The notes beneath the pieces were generated by a model. The model saw nothing but the letters and a program-made list of their open reading frames with translations. It had not been told where the DNA came from and made no database searches. Shown piece by piece: positions 22,201 to 37,200 of a stretch of DNA of 64,000 nucleotides. The stretch spans positions 8,341,434 through 8,405,433 of the forward strand of contig NC_092795.1 in the NCBI RefSeq assembly GCF_918797505.1, read 5' to 3'. Position 1 is the first letter of the stretch; each line of letters begins with the position of its first letter. This DNA comes from Bemisia tabaci. Taxonomy: Eukaryota > Arthropoda > Insecta > Hemiptera > Aleyrodidae. The translations under genes were made by a program, and so were the position numbers.

Positions 22201-25200
22201 ACAAATAATGCTAGTAAAGGTGACTACCATTACACTTTTTATCTCGTATATACTTACAGCTGCATACTCTAGCCTCCAATGGTAGCTCTGTGATGATAAA
22301 TCTTGATACAAGAATGTTTTACACTATCGGGTGCAAACCATTTTTCCCACGCGATCTAGACACATCTGCGCGATAAATGCTCGTGACTTAAATATATTCA
22401 TACTCATTGTTATTTAGTAGCGTGTGCAAATATATATACTGCTGTTGTTCTTCTTTCTGCACAGCAGTTTCTTTTTTTCAGATCTCAATCTCAGAGACCA
22501 GGTGACGATGGAATTGCGATCTTTTTTTATCAATCTTATGCAACTGAACTTAAATAATGATGTCATCGTGTTTACCATACCTAAAAAAGCTCACCATAGT
22601 GCGCCTTTGCTCTGAAATTATAAGTAAAGTGTGCCACATTGGTGGGACAGATTTGTGTCAGGATGTGCACAAAATGTAATTAAGCACTAGTTCTACCGGC
22701 TTCAAACAAGAGTCTCTTGTCAAAGTTATTTAAATGCTGTTTCGGCGGATTTTAGGATTTAATCGATGTCTGAAGTTTAAATGGACTAAGAGTGCAAACT
22801 TTCAAATCTCGTTAGTTCCTCATTTCTTCATAAGTAAAACGACAGTTTTTCTTGAAATTATGCATCCCCTGCGCGGTGTCCTTATTTTAAGTATCATGAT
22901 CTGGTGGATTTCCCCGGGAGGCGGTGAAATGTACCCGCTTTCATTCTGGTTTTTCTTATGGATGATTTTACGAAGAAATCGATCAAAATTTGTGCCTCAC
23001 GGTTTAGTTACGTAATGGAAGACTCGGTTGATTTTTAATCGGCAAAATGGAAATCGTCGTCTCGATGAGCGGATGCATAAGTAATGAAGTACCGACCTTG
23101 AACTTGGACCGGTGAATTGAATCCAATCGTCCTAGCGGTGTTGTTCCTCATGATAACGGTAATAATGGTTTTTTCGTTCACGTGTGTTTATTCTGCCGCT
23201 AACTACCCTCATTTATTGAGGGTTGAGTATGAGTTTAATATTTTTTTTTTTAAAAAAAAAGAGAAAATTTGTTTTAAAAAAAGAGCAATTTTTTTTTTTA
23301 AAAAAAGGAGGGAGATTAAATAAAATTTTTTATCATAAAACATCAGGAAGAAATGTGGAGTTAATGGGTGTCTGAATTTTTGAAAATTCCATGTCTGAAA
23401 TGAAACTACTGGGACAACTGAGCATGAAAAATACTTCCAATCATCATTATAATCCACGGGAAATTCACAGAAAGTTTCAAGTCGTTACGTTGTTTAGTTT
23501 TCTGCCACAGAAATTAAACTTAATAGGAAGTTAGGAAACAAGGAATGCAGTTAGGTTGATTCCAGTGGCGAAGCGTGATCGATTATCGAAATTTCCCCAT
23601 TTGAAGCTATGATAAAGAATTGATTATTAAAGCGTTCGTTGCGAAAAACCCTGTATATCGATCATTTTCCATAGGTTTATATGACAGATCAATCGATATA
23701 TCGCAATGACGCCACGCCACTGGCTGATTCTGGATAGATCCGAGCGAATGGGTTATGCTGCATTCTTCCTTTGCACGGCGGTATGGAAGTCGGGTAAAAT
23801 ATTCCAATTCTAACGACGCGTAATTTACATAAAAGTCGCGTGAAGTTGCGTCATCGATGATGAGCGAAGAGGACCCGGAGAGGCCAGAACAGGACGTAGC
23901 TGTTCTCATCTTCTCGATCCGTAAAGACATTAAGATGACCTCAGTGTTTGGGTTCCGCGCTGTCTGTAACGGCTCGGCCGCTTGGCGCGATTTTATTCAA
24001 GTTCACGGCCCAAACAAAGCTCTCCCTCCCAGAATAATTCAAGACTTGGTTACTTCCCATCTCATTTTCAGTGGTGAAACTGCAGTGACAAAACATTATT
24101 CACTGAAACAGGCGTGACATCATGAGGAGAGCTAACGGAAAAATAATGCAGGGGATACGGTTGCGGCTCTTAAATTCTAAGGCTCCCAATATTTTGTCTA
24201 ATTTTTACCCATAGTTGAGGTCAAATGAAGTGCTTTTCCATATGCTAAACGCACCCAAAATAAAGAATCAATGCATAATTTAGAGGCTCGGAGGACAGGG
24301 CGCACGAAAGAAGCTTTCGAAAACATTGTATGTACTATAAATGAATTTAATTAAAACTAATCTTAAAATTTATTGAAAAGTTTGCCACTAAAATCCTATT
24401 TTAAGCATCAAAGAGTGAATTTGAACTTTCTTTTCGCCATGAGGCTCCATGTAATTTTGAAACTTTAAAACACGTATCCTTGAAATTGCAAAAGCTGCTT
24501 TTACGCACAGCATCTCCAATTATTATGATGTAAATCAATTTAAAATTAAGTTTTCATTATGTATCTCTGGTGGAAATTTTCTAGGCATTTTAATTTAATC
24601 TATTGGTTTCACCAATTGTTCAAATTGTCGGGAATCCTCATTCAAAGCAGCACTAATTGGAAAAATAACTGCTCAATTTTACACCTCTACGTCTTGATAT
24701 TCTTCAGGAAAGCAGAAAGTGGAAAAATAGGGAATTCTCTTGCGTCATCCTTAATTGCACTCAGATATTTCCATCGGTGTTTTTATCCTTATCGCGAAGA
24801 TACTGTCAATATACCTATGTTTCCTCTTTTTTAACCTTTCACTATCTCAATCCCTCCCACTCTCTCACTCATCCTTTCTCACTTTTATTACTTGAATATT
24901 GAAGGCTCCACCGAGCGTTTGTGGAATGCTCGAATTGCTCATCGGGACTTTCCACCATCAAAGACTCATCGCAAATCAAACTGGTTTTTGTTTTGTTTTG
25001 ACAAAAATCTCGAAAGATTTTCACAAAGTATACTCCTTGCCAACGATCCCATAATTCCGTTTGTCTAGAATACGGCTATGACTAAGTCCCAATCATGACC
25101 CAAAACAAATGTTCGCGGAAATCGCAGAGTATTGTAAAAAATAGGTATTCCTTTTTGCCATCGTGAAATTTCCCGCGAATATCATATCGACAGTAAAACT

Positions 25201-28200
25201 ACCGGAGCACGCACGTCGGTTTGCAACGTTGCCGACTTTCTGCCATGCTTTATTTTTTAAATGGAAAACTACCTAGCGTCAAGTCTTCGTGATTTTTCTT
25301 CTCTGTGTAAAGGAAACTCCGTGAAAACTCCAAGGAATAATTTTTATTTGTTTCCCTTTAAAACAATAGAGTAGAAATGGAGATTTTTAAACAACGCAAA
25401 ATAGATACGTGGTCCGCGGGTCTGATTATTGAAATTGAAAGACAAAGCAATAGACAAAGAAGACAAAAAGGATATGGAGGGATCCCGTTGGTGAAGGCGG
25501 ATGGTCGCATTGGACAAGGGACGTAGGTTATAGACTAACTAACTGCAACCCACAAGAGACCCGATAGTTAGTCCATCATTTTCTCCCTTTGTCTATAAGA
25601 ACTACCCATTCCAACCAACAGGATCGCTCTTCACTCCTTGTGTCTTTTTTGTCTATAGCTTTGTCTATCAATTTCAATAATCGGCCCACTGGTAGCTTTA
25701 CCGTCGATATTCATCCTAAAGGTACCAGGTACCATGATTTTGTATACCGTAATGAGCGGGGCCTTGAAGCACAGACGTGGAAGACTTTTGACGTTAAAAT
25801 GTGGAAAATACGAACGCTCTCATCCCGTGCAATTAATTATTACTGTACTGTAGCATTTTGCTGTTGGTTAGTTTTTATTGTAGATGCAGAGAACGTTCCA
25901 ATAGACGATTTGATCATTTTATATTCGAGTAAAGAGGGACGACGTCAAGGGCATCGAGTTTAAAAATAATGATAGCGCCATTAGCAAACCCAACAAACAC
26001 ACGGATAAATAAATAGGATTCATTGTTTGTTAAATAAGTTTTTCAAAGTTGATTCATTGTACAAAAGAGGTTAACTAGTTACAGATTAATGCTCATAGAT
26101 GGCAACATATTTAAAATTTTGAATAGAATCTAAAATAACTAAATGCTAGGCAATGTGCTTTGTATCCGCCTGCAAGACAATCGTACAGAATGTCTGCACT
26201 CGGAAAAATATGTTTTGTAATTTAAAGTGAACCTCGCATGTGGAGAGAAAAAAAATGGTTTAAATTCGGTTATAAACGAATGTTTTATTCCGTGCAAATG
26301 TGCTCTTTAAAAGGAAATTCACCTCCTTTGTTCAGTAAAAAAGAAAAACATCTTAGGGCAATTAACGCAGACAATGAAGTTGTATGCCTTATGTAAAAAT
26401 GTCAGTCTGGAATTTTTTTCCGGAACTTGATGTGCGTAAAAACACCGGAAAACAGCTATGTGAGAGTGATCATTACTATGAAATTAGATTAACACATAGG
26501 TCAAAGGAAACGGCACAATAGAATGTTGGTCAATTAACGAGTTAGAGAGAGCGAATTTGTTCTCCTTTCAATTTTAAAAAATCCTTGTTTTGTTAGCATA
26601 CCGCGCGTTTAAGTCTCTCTAGGGAGCAGTAGCCTGGCGTGCTTTGCGATGTATCAATTGTTATGCCATTTAAACTTATGGAAAAGGATCGATAAAAAGG
26701 GTGTCCGCAGCGAATACCTTAATGATAGATTCTTTACCATAGGCAAAACAATCGATACATCGCAATTCACGCCACGCCTTGCTATAGGGAGGTCCAAAAT
26801 AGCTGACTGCTGCAAGGCCCGGGTAAGTGCCAAGACTTAATAGAAAAACTGCGTCAGCATAAAACTGAACTTCTCAGTTTATAACGCCACAGTTACAACA
26901 AGTTTAAAACCATTTTATTGGTTTCAAGACGACATCTACTTTCCTTTTCAATTTGCGTTCTTTTAAGACACTGAATGATAACGGATTTCGTGAAACTGCG
27001 TTTGGGATTGCAGTAGTTTTACAGTAACAACATTGACTTCATGACTTTACTCTCGTTAATTGTGTTATTTTTGCATCGCAATTAGGAATGATGACCGGTG
27101 AAATTAAAGCTAAGAAAAACCACAGACCTTGAAAACTTTAAGTCTCTCGAAAGTACATAAATTCACCGTTATTAGTAATGCGGAATGTCTGTTTGTAAAA
27201 AAATTCATCGTAAGATAACTTTACTTTATGCTTTCATACCCACCTGTGATGCTTTTAGCAATTCATAATTGAAGGAAATTAAAGAGAGCTGTCAATTTTA
27301 TCAACATCTTATTTAATTAACACAACATAATTTTTCAATTTCATAATCCGAAAAGGAACATCCAAACGATCAACAACACACCAATCTTTTACCTTTGTAG
27401 AGTTATTCCCACACAATACGACCACTTTTATGAATGGGAAAATACAATGAGTGTGCGTAAAAGGTAAAAGACCAGTCCTGCTCATTCATTAATTTTTTTT
27501 TCAACTGAACGAGGTTTTTTGCTCTGAATCAAGAAAAAAATCTCCGCGCATAGCTAATTCTTTTGCGTAGCTCGCACATTCTTCCGAGCACCTGTTTATT
27601 TTGTTTAAATTTTTTTTTCGGCCGATGACTGCATTTCCCTCGAGTTTCGACAAATTTCCGGTGAGAACACACGGACGTTGCCGAATATACTGCACAATTC
27701 ACAAATTTCAAGCAGGTCTTTCTCAGGCACATCTAGATATTGCATGAAGTTGGCAATATATATATCATTTCTCCGGAATGGTAATAAAGGGTCATCGAAT
27801 TTCCGCTGAGAAACATGATTCTATGCGCGCTTATCCGGCTAAAATGTTTCCGTGATAATAATTGAGAATACCTAGTAACAAGTAAAGAACTGCCCTATTA
27901 TAATGATGGACGATAAATGAGATCTCTGATAAATGTAAGCATATTCGCTCACATGCCTTCACTTAATATAATTTCAAAAATATTTTTTCTTAAACAACAC
28001 AAGAAAATTACAGGATCGCTTACAATTGCACACAAGGGTGTTTCTCTTTTTTGAGTATTTCGAAATTAAAAAAAGGCTCATCTGTAACTTTACTCAGGTG
28101 TCATAATAAACCTAGTATTTAAAAAATTAAATATTTGATTTCAATCACGAGAGCTTGTTCTAGTACAATAAAAGCCTCTTGGTGAGGAGCTAAGGGGGCT

Positions 28201-31200
28201 TGGAGGATATTGTAAGGGATATTGTATCTGTAAGGGAGGCGATTGGTTCAAGCATGGTCTCACGCTAGCCTCCTACTTCAAAAAAATAATGTTTCTCAAC
28301 CTAAAGACTAAATCTCAGCCATTTTACTAATTTCCTCAATTTCTCTCTAGAGAATTCTAATGAAAGGGAAGAGGGACCAAGAAGTTAGTCAAGGGCTGCC
28401 ATGCACCGGGTAAATTTTAAAATTTTCAAATTTTTTAAAAACGACGCTCAGGAAGAAGAACTATCTTAATGCTCATGCTACTTCTTTTAAGACATCTTTC
28501 TTTTTTTAAGGGTGGATTTTAATACCCCTATTTTGTTCACAGTGCGCGAGGCCTCAGCCAAATCTGCAAGCGGGTATCTGTACGGGCAACCCTCTCAGCT
28601 CGGGAACTTCGATGAATGTGTGAGTGTGCAAGACACTGCTCCAGGAGTGTCCGGCCGCTACTGTCTGGCCAAAATCGAGTTCTCGCCCACTTATCGACTC
28701 TATCCGGAGTATTACAGCTTCCCTTTGGAGGGTCTCAGCCCCTCGCCGGATGTCAACGTCTGGGAGTATGTTAAAGTAAGTTCTTTTTAAATTATCCCAT
28801 CCTCTAGGATCTTGGTGCAAAAATTCGCGATATTATCGCAATTTTATGATGATTTTAACGATATGATTAAATCGGGGGTGTTCTCTTTGTGTCTTTTGAG
28901 AAACCACTGACCTGTCGGTGATCCGGTGTCCGGTTTCCGATGTGTGTCTTGGTTCCCGGATAAAAGGGTGACTGAAACGCCTTCAATTTTTTGTATATGC
29001 ATCCCGCGCATCCATTAAGCACGAATAGTTGCAACAAGGCGCTACTACAATCGTTCTTCGTCTTGCACTCCCACCGACCGAGATACTCGCCAGAGGCTTT
29101 ATGTGCAATGTGCCTAATACCTTCAGTTTTTGGAACTTGGTGCAACCGTAGCATTTCGACTGTGAAACTCCTAAACCACGTATCTCCTTTGTGGTGTTCA
29201 AAAATCTCCGCCTCTATTTTACTTTTTTAAAAGAGGACAAATCGACATTATTCCAGAAGTTTTTTCAGAATTTGCATCGCACCCAGTGGAAAAAATCATG
29301 GAAATATTTAAGAATCAACGTTGAGTAGTTCTTCAGTTAATAAATGAAGTATGACAGGAATTCTGCAACGTCGCAAACCGAGATAAGTAATTTTGGAGTT
29401 TCACCGTCGAAATTTCTCTATATTCACTGAACTTCAGAGTCTTTCCTTGAAAAATAAAATACATTGGAACCCTGGGATAACAAGCTTTGGTGCCGTTGGT
29501 TGTGGATTTCTGGAGAGAGGATTCCATTGGAAATATAGCTCTCTCTATCTGCATCAGCAGCAACAAATATTCCCAAGGTTAAATGCTTATATTGGTGAGT
29601 TGATCGCACATACCTTGGTGCTTCAAAATAAAACTCGCCGCACAGAGAGCAAAACTTAGGTTGCCACTGATGACAAGTTTAAATCTTGAATTTCCCACTT
29701 GGACTCAAAATGAAAATTATCATGCATGTAATGACATAGAGAGAAATTTATTTACTCTTATTCCCTGAATCATACGGAAGTCTGCCTTTCAAAATGTGTT
29801 ACTTAATAATAAATTTTTTGTCCCTCCTCAACTTTCAAACGGAGAATTCTCACCGTGCGATTTTTGGTAATAATTCTCCGGGACTTTTACTATAGTGTCA
29901 ATTTTTCGTCGATGTGAATTTTTTTTTTCACTGCGCGTGAAATGATCCACTTTAGAGATCGCCCCACGCCCTATGGTATGTACGGAATGTTAAATTATAA
30001 ATGAAGACAAATAAACAGAGTCGGACTCCAAAGACGCATGCTCTTTTTCCGGCGCATATCGAACTTGACAGTAGGATGACTTTGGTATCAGATTTTGGGA
30101 ATTGCCATGATGAATCTGGGAAGTGCGCCAAATTACAAGTTAATCCTCGATCCTCGGAAAACTTCTCCATAACGTGGCGAATTTTGCAAGTTTAAAATAA
30201 GATAAAAGTCATCATATAAAAAGCAAGTCCAGATGAAGTCAAACACAAGGAAAACATGCAAAGGCGTGTGACGGAGATATATTTTGATATTAAGTTTAGA
30301 AATGCTCCTTGTTAGGTACGAGCAGTGGATATTTCCTCTGAAATGTCAAAAGCCGAAAACATTCTACTCGACGCGACTTAACATTTGGGAAACGTTTTTA
30401 TTCATTCACTCCTGTTAGGATGTTTTTCTTGATTGCTTGACAACTTGCCCAGCTCCCAGATTTGTGGAACCCGTCAACCAACAGAGACCATGTTCCCGAT
30501 CACTTAACTCGGCCAGTTTAGTGACTTGTTTAGCTTTCTCATAGGACACAGTGTAGACCTCACGAAAAAAAAAACAAAAAATTCAATTTCACCCGTGTCA
30601 ATAATATCGATGACGAATGTCGAAACCTACGAACACATCTTCAATGCAAAGTAGCTAATTTCCGTTCACGTTTTATTTTTTATAGAAAAACTATAATCAA
30701 CAATTTTTGTTGATTTTGTGCATATGTTCTAAATTCATTCAAAAATATGCACAGACAAATTCAAAAGGGTATTTTGATCGCCTATGATGCTTCCATGAAA
30801 GTAACTCTTAATTGAAGATTATCAAACGTTCCGAGGAAGGTACGGGTTTTTAAACTTTTGTCATCGAGTTAGTGGCAAACGTGACATTGTGACGCTACAA
30901 ATTTACTCAGCGATGTGTCACTAAAGAAAAGAAAAAATTTTAAAGAAAATTAAAGAAAATTATTTTTTCTCCCTTCTATTTGTCTCATATTTTATCAACA
31001 ATATACATTTAAGTAAAATGTAAACTCAAACAACTGATTTAAGAATCATCGAGTAATCGGAAAATTCACGCCGGAAGTCACCGGAAAATCAGAGTGTAAG
31101 AAGAAGGACCCATGATTCATTCGTATGAAATGTCTGCATTTGTTTTAGATTATTTTTTGCATACACGGAGTATACTGTATATTTTAATGAGGGCATTGGT

Positions 31201-34200
31201 GTTAGGACGAGGTTTTGCGTAATCAGCGGATCACCAATCGAGGTGTTCCGATGAGTCACCGATTGGCGTAAAAGCAATTTCATTCACAACTTTAAACGTC
31301 AGCTTTTCTAGAGGTCGGTCGACTGGAGGGAAGTGGGAGTCTGTTAGGAGGAGGGGAAAAATGCAATATCATACGCATTTCAGATTAATTGCATCACTCT
31401 TGGAGACATTTTTTGAGAAACGCGCGACTAATGATAATTTTGGAGTGCCAAAATCTGATTTGAAGAATCTGAAACTCGTGCATGCATAAATTATTTTTTA
31501 GTAAAGACAGTAGAAAAATCGTGGAATATTAATTGGCTCATTGAAATGAGTCTCAAACACTACGTTCATGGTGAAAGTGGCAAAATATTGTAGAAATGTC
31601 TGCAGACCTCCTCCAGAAATCCATCTCTGCTGCTCTTGGAATCCTCTGTGTCCGTTCCTTCAGCTGTCAAACTTCAAATGCATATGTAAGAATACTACGT
31701 TAGATCTAATTTTCTTTATCAAGACTTTTACCGATACTGATTGTTCTGTATTCATGTTTGCAGAAAAGCCGAGAGCCTGCGAGAGAGAGGCGGGACTTCG
31801 TGAAGTGGGCGGTGTGTGTGCCTGCAGCCTGCAGCTGGAAGGATGTCGAGGAGTCCCTCAGGGAGGTTTTGGCCGATGTCCAGAAGGAACACAACATCTT
31901 TGTCAACGTCACCCTAAATGAGCGCCAATGCTCTGCCCATCAGGATGACGGCGAGTTTCCCGCCAAGTCCAAGCTTTTCCTGTGAGTTTTCAATGCGCCT
32001 AACTGCTCTTTTCTTATCTTGCGTAGTGAATTCTTACAAAGTTAGAGTATCGATAAGGGCCGATATCGGTCTACTCCCGGAATTCCGAGGTTTTTGCAGT
32101 TGATGACGTGTATTTTACAGAAACATTTTTTTTTCGACGATACTCACATTCTTTGGCTTCGGAGTGAAGGTTTAATTGGATTATATTTTGCAATAAGGAA
32201 CCACTATTTCTGGCTCTCCCATAAAATTACATATCTGCATAGGGAAACCAATAACATGTATGTTGTTTCTAAAATGGGCTAGGAATAGTGGTTCCTTATT
32301 GCAAAATTTAATCCAATTTTGGGTCTGAAGGTCAAAATCTACAAAAAATTTGCGTTTCCCTAGTGTTCCACATTAGATTGTACCTTGGGTTTAAAAGTGG
32401 TGGCTATAATCAGCCTTGGATGTGTTGTTTGGGACAATTTAGGATTTAAAATATGTGAAGATGGTCAAACAACACCTTGGGCCACTCCTTAAATCTGGTA
32501 TGGAACACTGAAAAACCCACACATTTCCGTGGTTTTTGGCCTCCGGTTTGAAGCCCAAAATGTAAGCATTGCCGAAACAAAAATGTCTCTGTAATATATA
32601 ATTCATCAACAATAAAATATCAAAAATCTCGGGACTCCAGGAGAGGGCTGATTTTCACTCTTATCGCTAACTCTTCTTTGAAAAGGCCATACTTCTATTT
32701 TTTGAACTTTTCGAGAAACTATGGAAACGAAGTATAGTTTCCGTTAAAAAAAAAAATTAGTGACAAATTGAGGTGTTCAGTGAATCTGAACCGAATGGCT
32801 CAAAAATTAAATTATACAACTGACGTTATTTACATGTATTTGTTTGTCATTTAACCAATGTCAAGTATAAGTGCTTACACCTATGTTAGGAGTTAATTTC
32901 CGGACCACCATAATAAGGAATATTTTCGACGTTAAATTTTGAAGCGGAATTACAGGACTAACTATAAGTGCTTTGATTCGTAACTTGTTCATTCCTCATC
33001 TTGTAGTATTCTTCCACTCGAGTAATTCAAACGGCCGCACGGTGGATCGGGTCAATCAGAAAGGTCGGACATGGAATTTTTGACTAAAACTGCAAATTTT
33101 GATGTTTATTTCGTCACATTTCAAATTTTTAGGGATGCTTCTTGACGAATATTTTACGAGGAAACCCATGAAACCACTTTTAGAACCTCAAAATGCTGTA
33201 TAGACCGAGTTATGAGCTTTTGAAGTTTTCAAATTTTGTCCGACCTCTCCTATTGTCGCGATCCACCGTGCGACGAGTATTTTGATTAAACACTTCTTAT
33301 TACCGTATAACGCACGACTGGCTTTTTTAATAAAAGGAAATGGTTCGAAGGGCGTAAATAAAAATCTAGTTTGATGGCTCCATAGATTGAACCATCTCGA
33401 TAGAGACACGGTGTAGGTTTGAGTTGCAGCTCTAAACAGCCACTAGTCTCGATTTTCCTGATCTAAAATCAGCAACAGAGATGAGGCAGACAGGCAGGTG
33501 GCAAATCTGCTGAAGGCATACGTCTACAATATGGTCTTATTAGTTGCCAAATTAACAAAATTCCTCGAATTAAGATGATCTCGTTCCGAAGGTTAAGTTT
33601 TCTCGGATACTTGGTAAATCTATGTTCATCTTAAGTTTTAAAGAAAAAAATTAAATGATTTTTGCAATTTTTGACATTTCTACGATGGAATATAGGACTA
33701 AATGTATAATTTGTTGCCTCATAAATTATGGCAGAGGTTGTAGCGCGGAGGAGGAAGTAGTTTGACGCCGCCAACTAAATTGCCGTTAAAGGAGAACCAT
33801 AGTTGCCAAATCTCGGGAATAACCTCATAATTTCTTGCATAAGGATATATCAGAGTCCTAGACGATTTCGATTTTTCGCAACATTGCCTCATTCATTGAA
33901 AGAATGTCTTTTGGCATGTTATATTCATGCCACTTAAAGCCTTGTCCATTTTGAGAAGAAAGTATTTCATACATTTTTTTAGTCCTTGGTCTGAAAAGGA
34001 AGAAATTTCAATGAAAATCGATGAATTTTTATGCTTGCAATTTTATTGTTAAAATTAAGAAACGCATCAAAATCACTTTATTCACGGTCTTCTGAAGAGA
34101 GCGGATTTTTTCCTCTACTTCAGGACTTAAATTACTGAGTTACAATTCAAATTCAATATCTCAGAAAGTAGATTGAACAAAATAATTAAACGTGAGGCCA

Positions 34201-37200
34201 ACAATGTTAAAGGAGTTGTCCAAAAATTCGCAATCCTCGAAAATTGCGAAAATAATGTTTCTTTGACAAATTTTCGAGTCCCTCCCGGACCCATTGGACC
34301 ATCCCTACAGGTTGGATGGATATCAGTCAAAACTTCACTGAAAAAAAACTTTCGGCCGTGGAAGCCGTACTTGCGGGCCATATAGACATACCGTCCGCGT
34401 TCCGGGCTTAAAGGCTGAAAGTTCCGGATCCAGCACCCGGAACTTTCGGTCACTGAGCCCGGGACGGACGGTATGTCTATATAGCCCGTAACTTTTTTTC
34501 AGCGTTGTACTTTGAAATTGATCTATTTCGAAGTAAATAAAAGTGAAAGTTTCATCTGGTAACTGAACTTACAACGAAATCACGAGGATTCCTTTGAGTG
34601 CACTTATGCGGAGATACTTATCCGGAACTTTGTCATTAATTAAAGGAAAAGAAGTCATCAGATCGCTGTACACGACCAGAAATCTAAAAGCATAGCTCAG
34701 TGTAAAAATTACGAAGCGGGGAAAGATTCCGCGAGGGATTATTTTTGAGCAGCCTCCACAGCTGATTATTGGCTGAGGAAAAATGAATAAACCATGAATC
34801 AGCTCGGATATTCTTTAGATGACATTCGCGGCATAATCGGCATGAGTATGTTGACCCGAAAACTTCACGGACTACCGAAATCTAACAGTTTTATATCGAC
34901 GGCCAAAGTGTGAAACCGCACGCATATCCATTCTGATATTTCCAAATCAAGTTTCTAAGAAATTACGTTGTATTGTTTCCCACACTGGTAAAAAAAAACC
35001 TCTTGGACCAATGCCGCATTGCATTGACTTAAGAGTGCAGTTTCTTGTCGCCGGATTTCAGAGTCTTGAACTCTTGTTTCAAGCGGATTTTGCATTGAAA
35101 CAAGAGTCCAGACTCTTAAATCCGGCGACAAGAAACTGCACTCTTGAACCAAGAGGTTTTTTTTTTACCAGTGAATAAAAAATAGAGTATTACAGGAAGT
35201 CTGTATTATCGCAGACCGACTTACGTGGTTTTGCATTTTGGCCATCGTTACGAAAAAGTGTAATCTTTGTTTCGAAGCCCATTGCCCCAATATGACCAGT
35301 GTGATCACCGACCTTGAATTAATAAAATTACTTTTTAGTTACATGCATGGGTTTGGTTTTTTTAAGAGACTCGGCTCCTCTTCGATAAATGAGTCATAGG
35401 AAATTTTAAATTTCTCAGATTCGGGAAGACAAAGCTTTTGTTAGATAAATGACTCAGAGGAACTTCAGAGGGCTTGCTTTTTTTAAAGCCATTTTCGACA
35501 TTAGTTTCTCATTCCTAATGATGACTTCTTTAATGGTGCTTTATTCTTAACAAGAGAATTTTGACTGACAGGCGTTAATTTCGTACGACTTACTTTCGTA
35601 CGATTTTCCTTGTTCTGTTTACTGAAATGGTAACATTTCATAACGAAAATTATCCGTAATTATGATTCTTCGCCTCTCGTATTAACGCCAATGCTGGTAA
35701 TCAAGCCATTCGGACATCTTTCCTTGTACATTTCGCGACGGGGGCAAAGGCTCTGTACTCCCTTTTAACGGCTACTCAAATTAATTTTTCCGTGATACTT
35801 TCTTTATAACAGCAATCATAAAACTTAAATTTTATGAAGGGATTTTTCGTATTTCGGCTACTCATAATGATGAAAACAAAAGTTGAGCTGTTAGACGATT
35901 TTTCAAATGTAAGTAATGGTTGCGACTCAGGCCATGCTTCAATAAGATAAAACAGTAAGTAAGGGGATGTTAGGTATATTTACATAGATTTTATGTGCAC
36001 CGCATTATAAATTTCTATCGTACCACTTCCGTTGCTTGAATGCGTAATAGCCTTCAAATGCCTCCAAGAAGTCCCAACATAAAAGTTAACGCGGAATATT
36101 GAATTATTTTTAATAATGTGATTCTTCAAATAATGAAAAAAAAAAAAATAAGAAAGCGTATTAAATCACATTTAAATCGTGCTTGTTCAAGGAGGGAGAG
36201 ACCTTAACGAACGGAGGCAATTTTATCAGGGGAGCTTTTTTCTAGAAAGCAAGGCTCTGTTTGAGATCCAAACTTCAATTTAACACAGAAAATAGTCTAG
36301 TATCTCCAAAAATACTAACGAACGGCTTCGTTTATAATATTAACAGCGGCGGTAATTTGCATTTCGATCCTACGATTTTAAGCTCAAACAAGAGGATAAT
36401 TCAAAATTCTCTGAAAATTGCGTTTTTCAAAAAGCAAGCTCCAAACCTGTCTGACTAAAATAATTAGAATTGACACTTTCGGACGTTTATGGAGCCAAAA
36501 GACTCATAAAACTCCTGAAAGCAGTGGCACCAATATTTCGACCGCGAATATATTATCGGCTCAAACTTTCTTTTTTTTCCATAATAAATGTAAATAAAAT
36601 CACACCTCTTAAACCAAGCAAAATAAGGGGTATAATAATAGTAACTTCCACAATAGTATTATAAATGATCTTGACGCCACTCAGATTATTTGCGGAAGGT
36701 CAAAGTAAGGGAAGTTCTCCATTAGACCAAGTTAAATCTCTTGTAAATCTCAAGTAAATATCTTGAGTACAGTTCGACAACACCTTCTATTTAATGTTAA
36801 TCTTCTTCGACCACGAGCATGAGCGCCATCTAAATAGGGACGTGTGACTGAGCGTGAGTGTCGTGAGTCGGTTAATCTATATTTCCAAACGCGATTTAAC
36901 TGACCTTCGAATTGGCAAAGGCACGCGCAAACCACAAATTACGACCGTCAACCCGTCAACCCGTCAACGATGCCCTGGGATTGTTCTTACCAAATTAATA
37001 CGTTCGAATCCTCTTTTAGGTGCAAGTGTTTGTATCATTACGATGCGTAGATCCACTAGGAAAGGAGGAAAAGGCGGGCAGAGAGCGGAAAAATATGACT
37101 CCAAATCATTGTGCTAATTTGGAACACGCATGTGCCGGGATATTTCCTCGATGGAATTTTGTAAACTGTCGATTTCTCATGTAAATTTCATGTTCTTGTA

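Larger units (their letters stand above)
1212..28542 (+). other. Intron 1 of the NRF-like gene (27.3 kb, transposon-rich)
   Basis: Donor GTAAGT, acceptor ttcacAG. It contains most of the mobile elements listed separately. In 3250-4570, 5000-6080, 9600-12150 (two T- or A-rich parts), 17400-17960, 18600-19070, 21650-23560, 23730-25180 and 26800-28540 I see no gene and only AT-rich or unclassifiable DNA with short chance open frames. A G run lies at 3250-3260. Confidence 0.75.
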
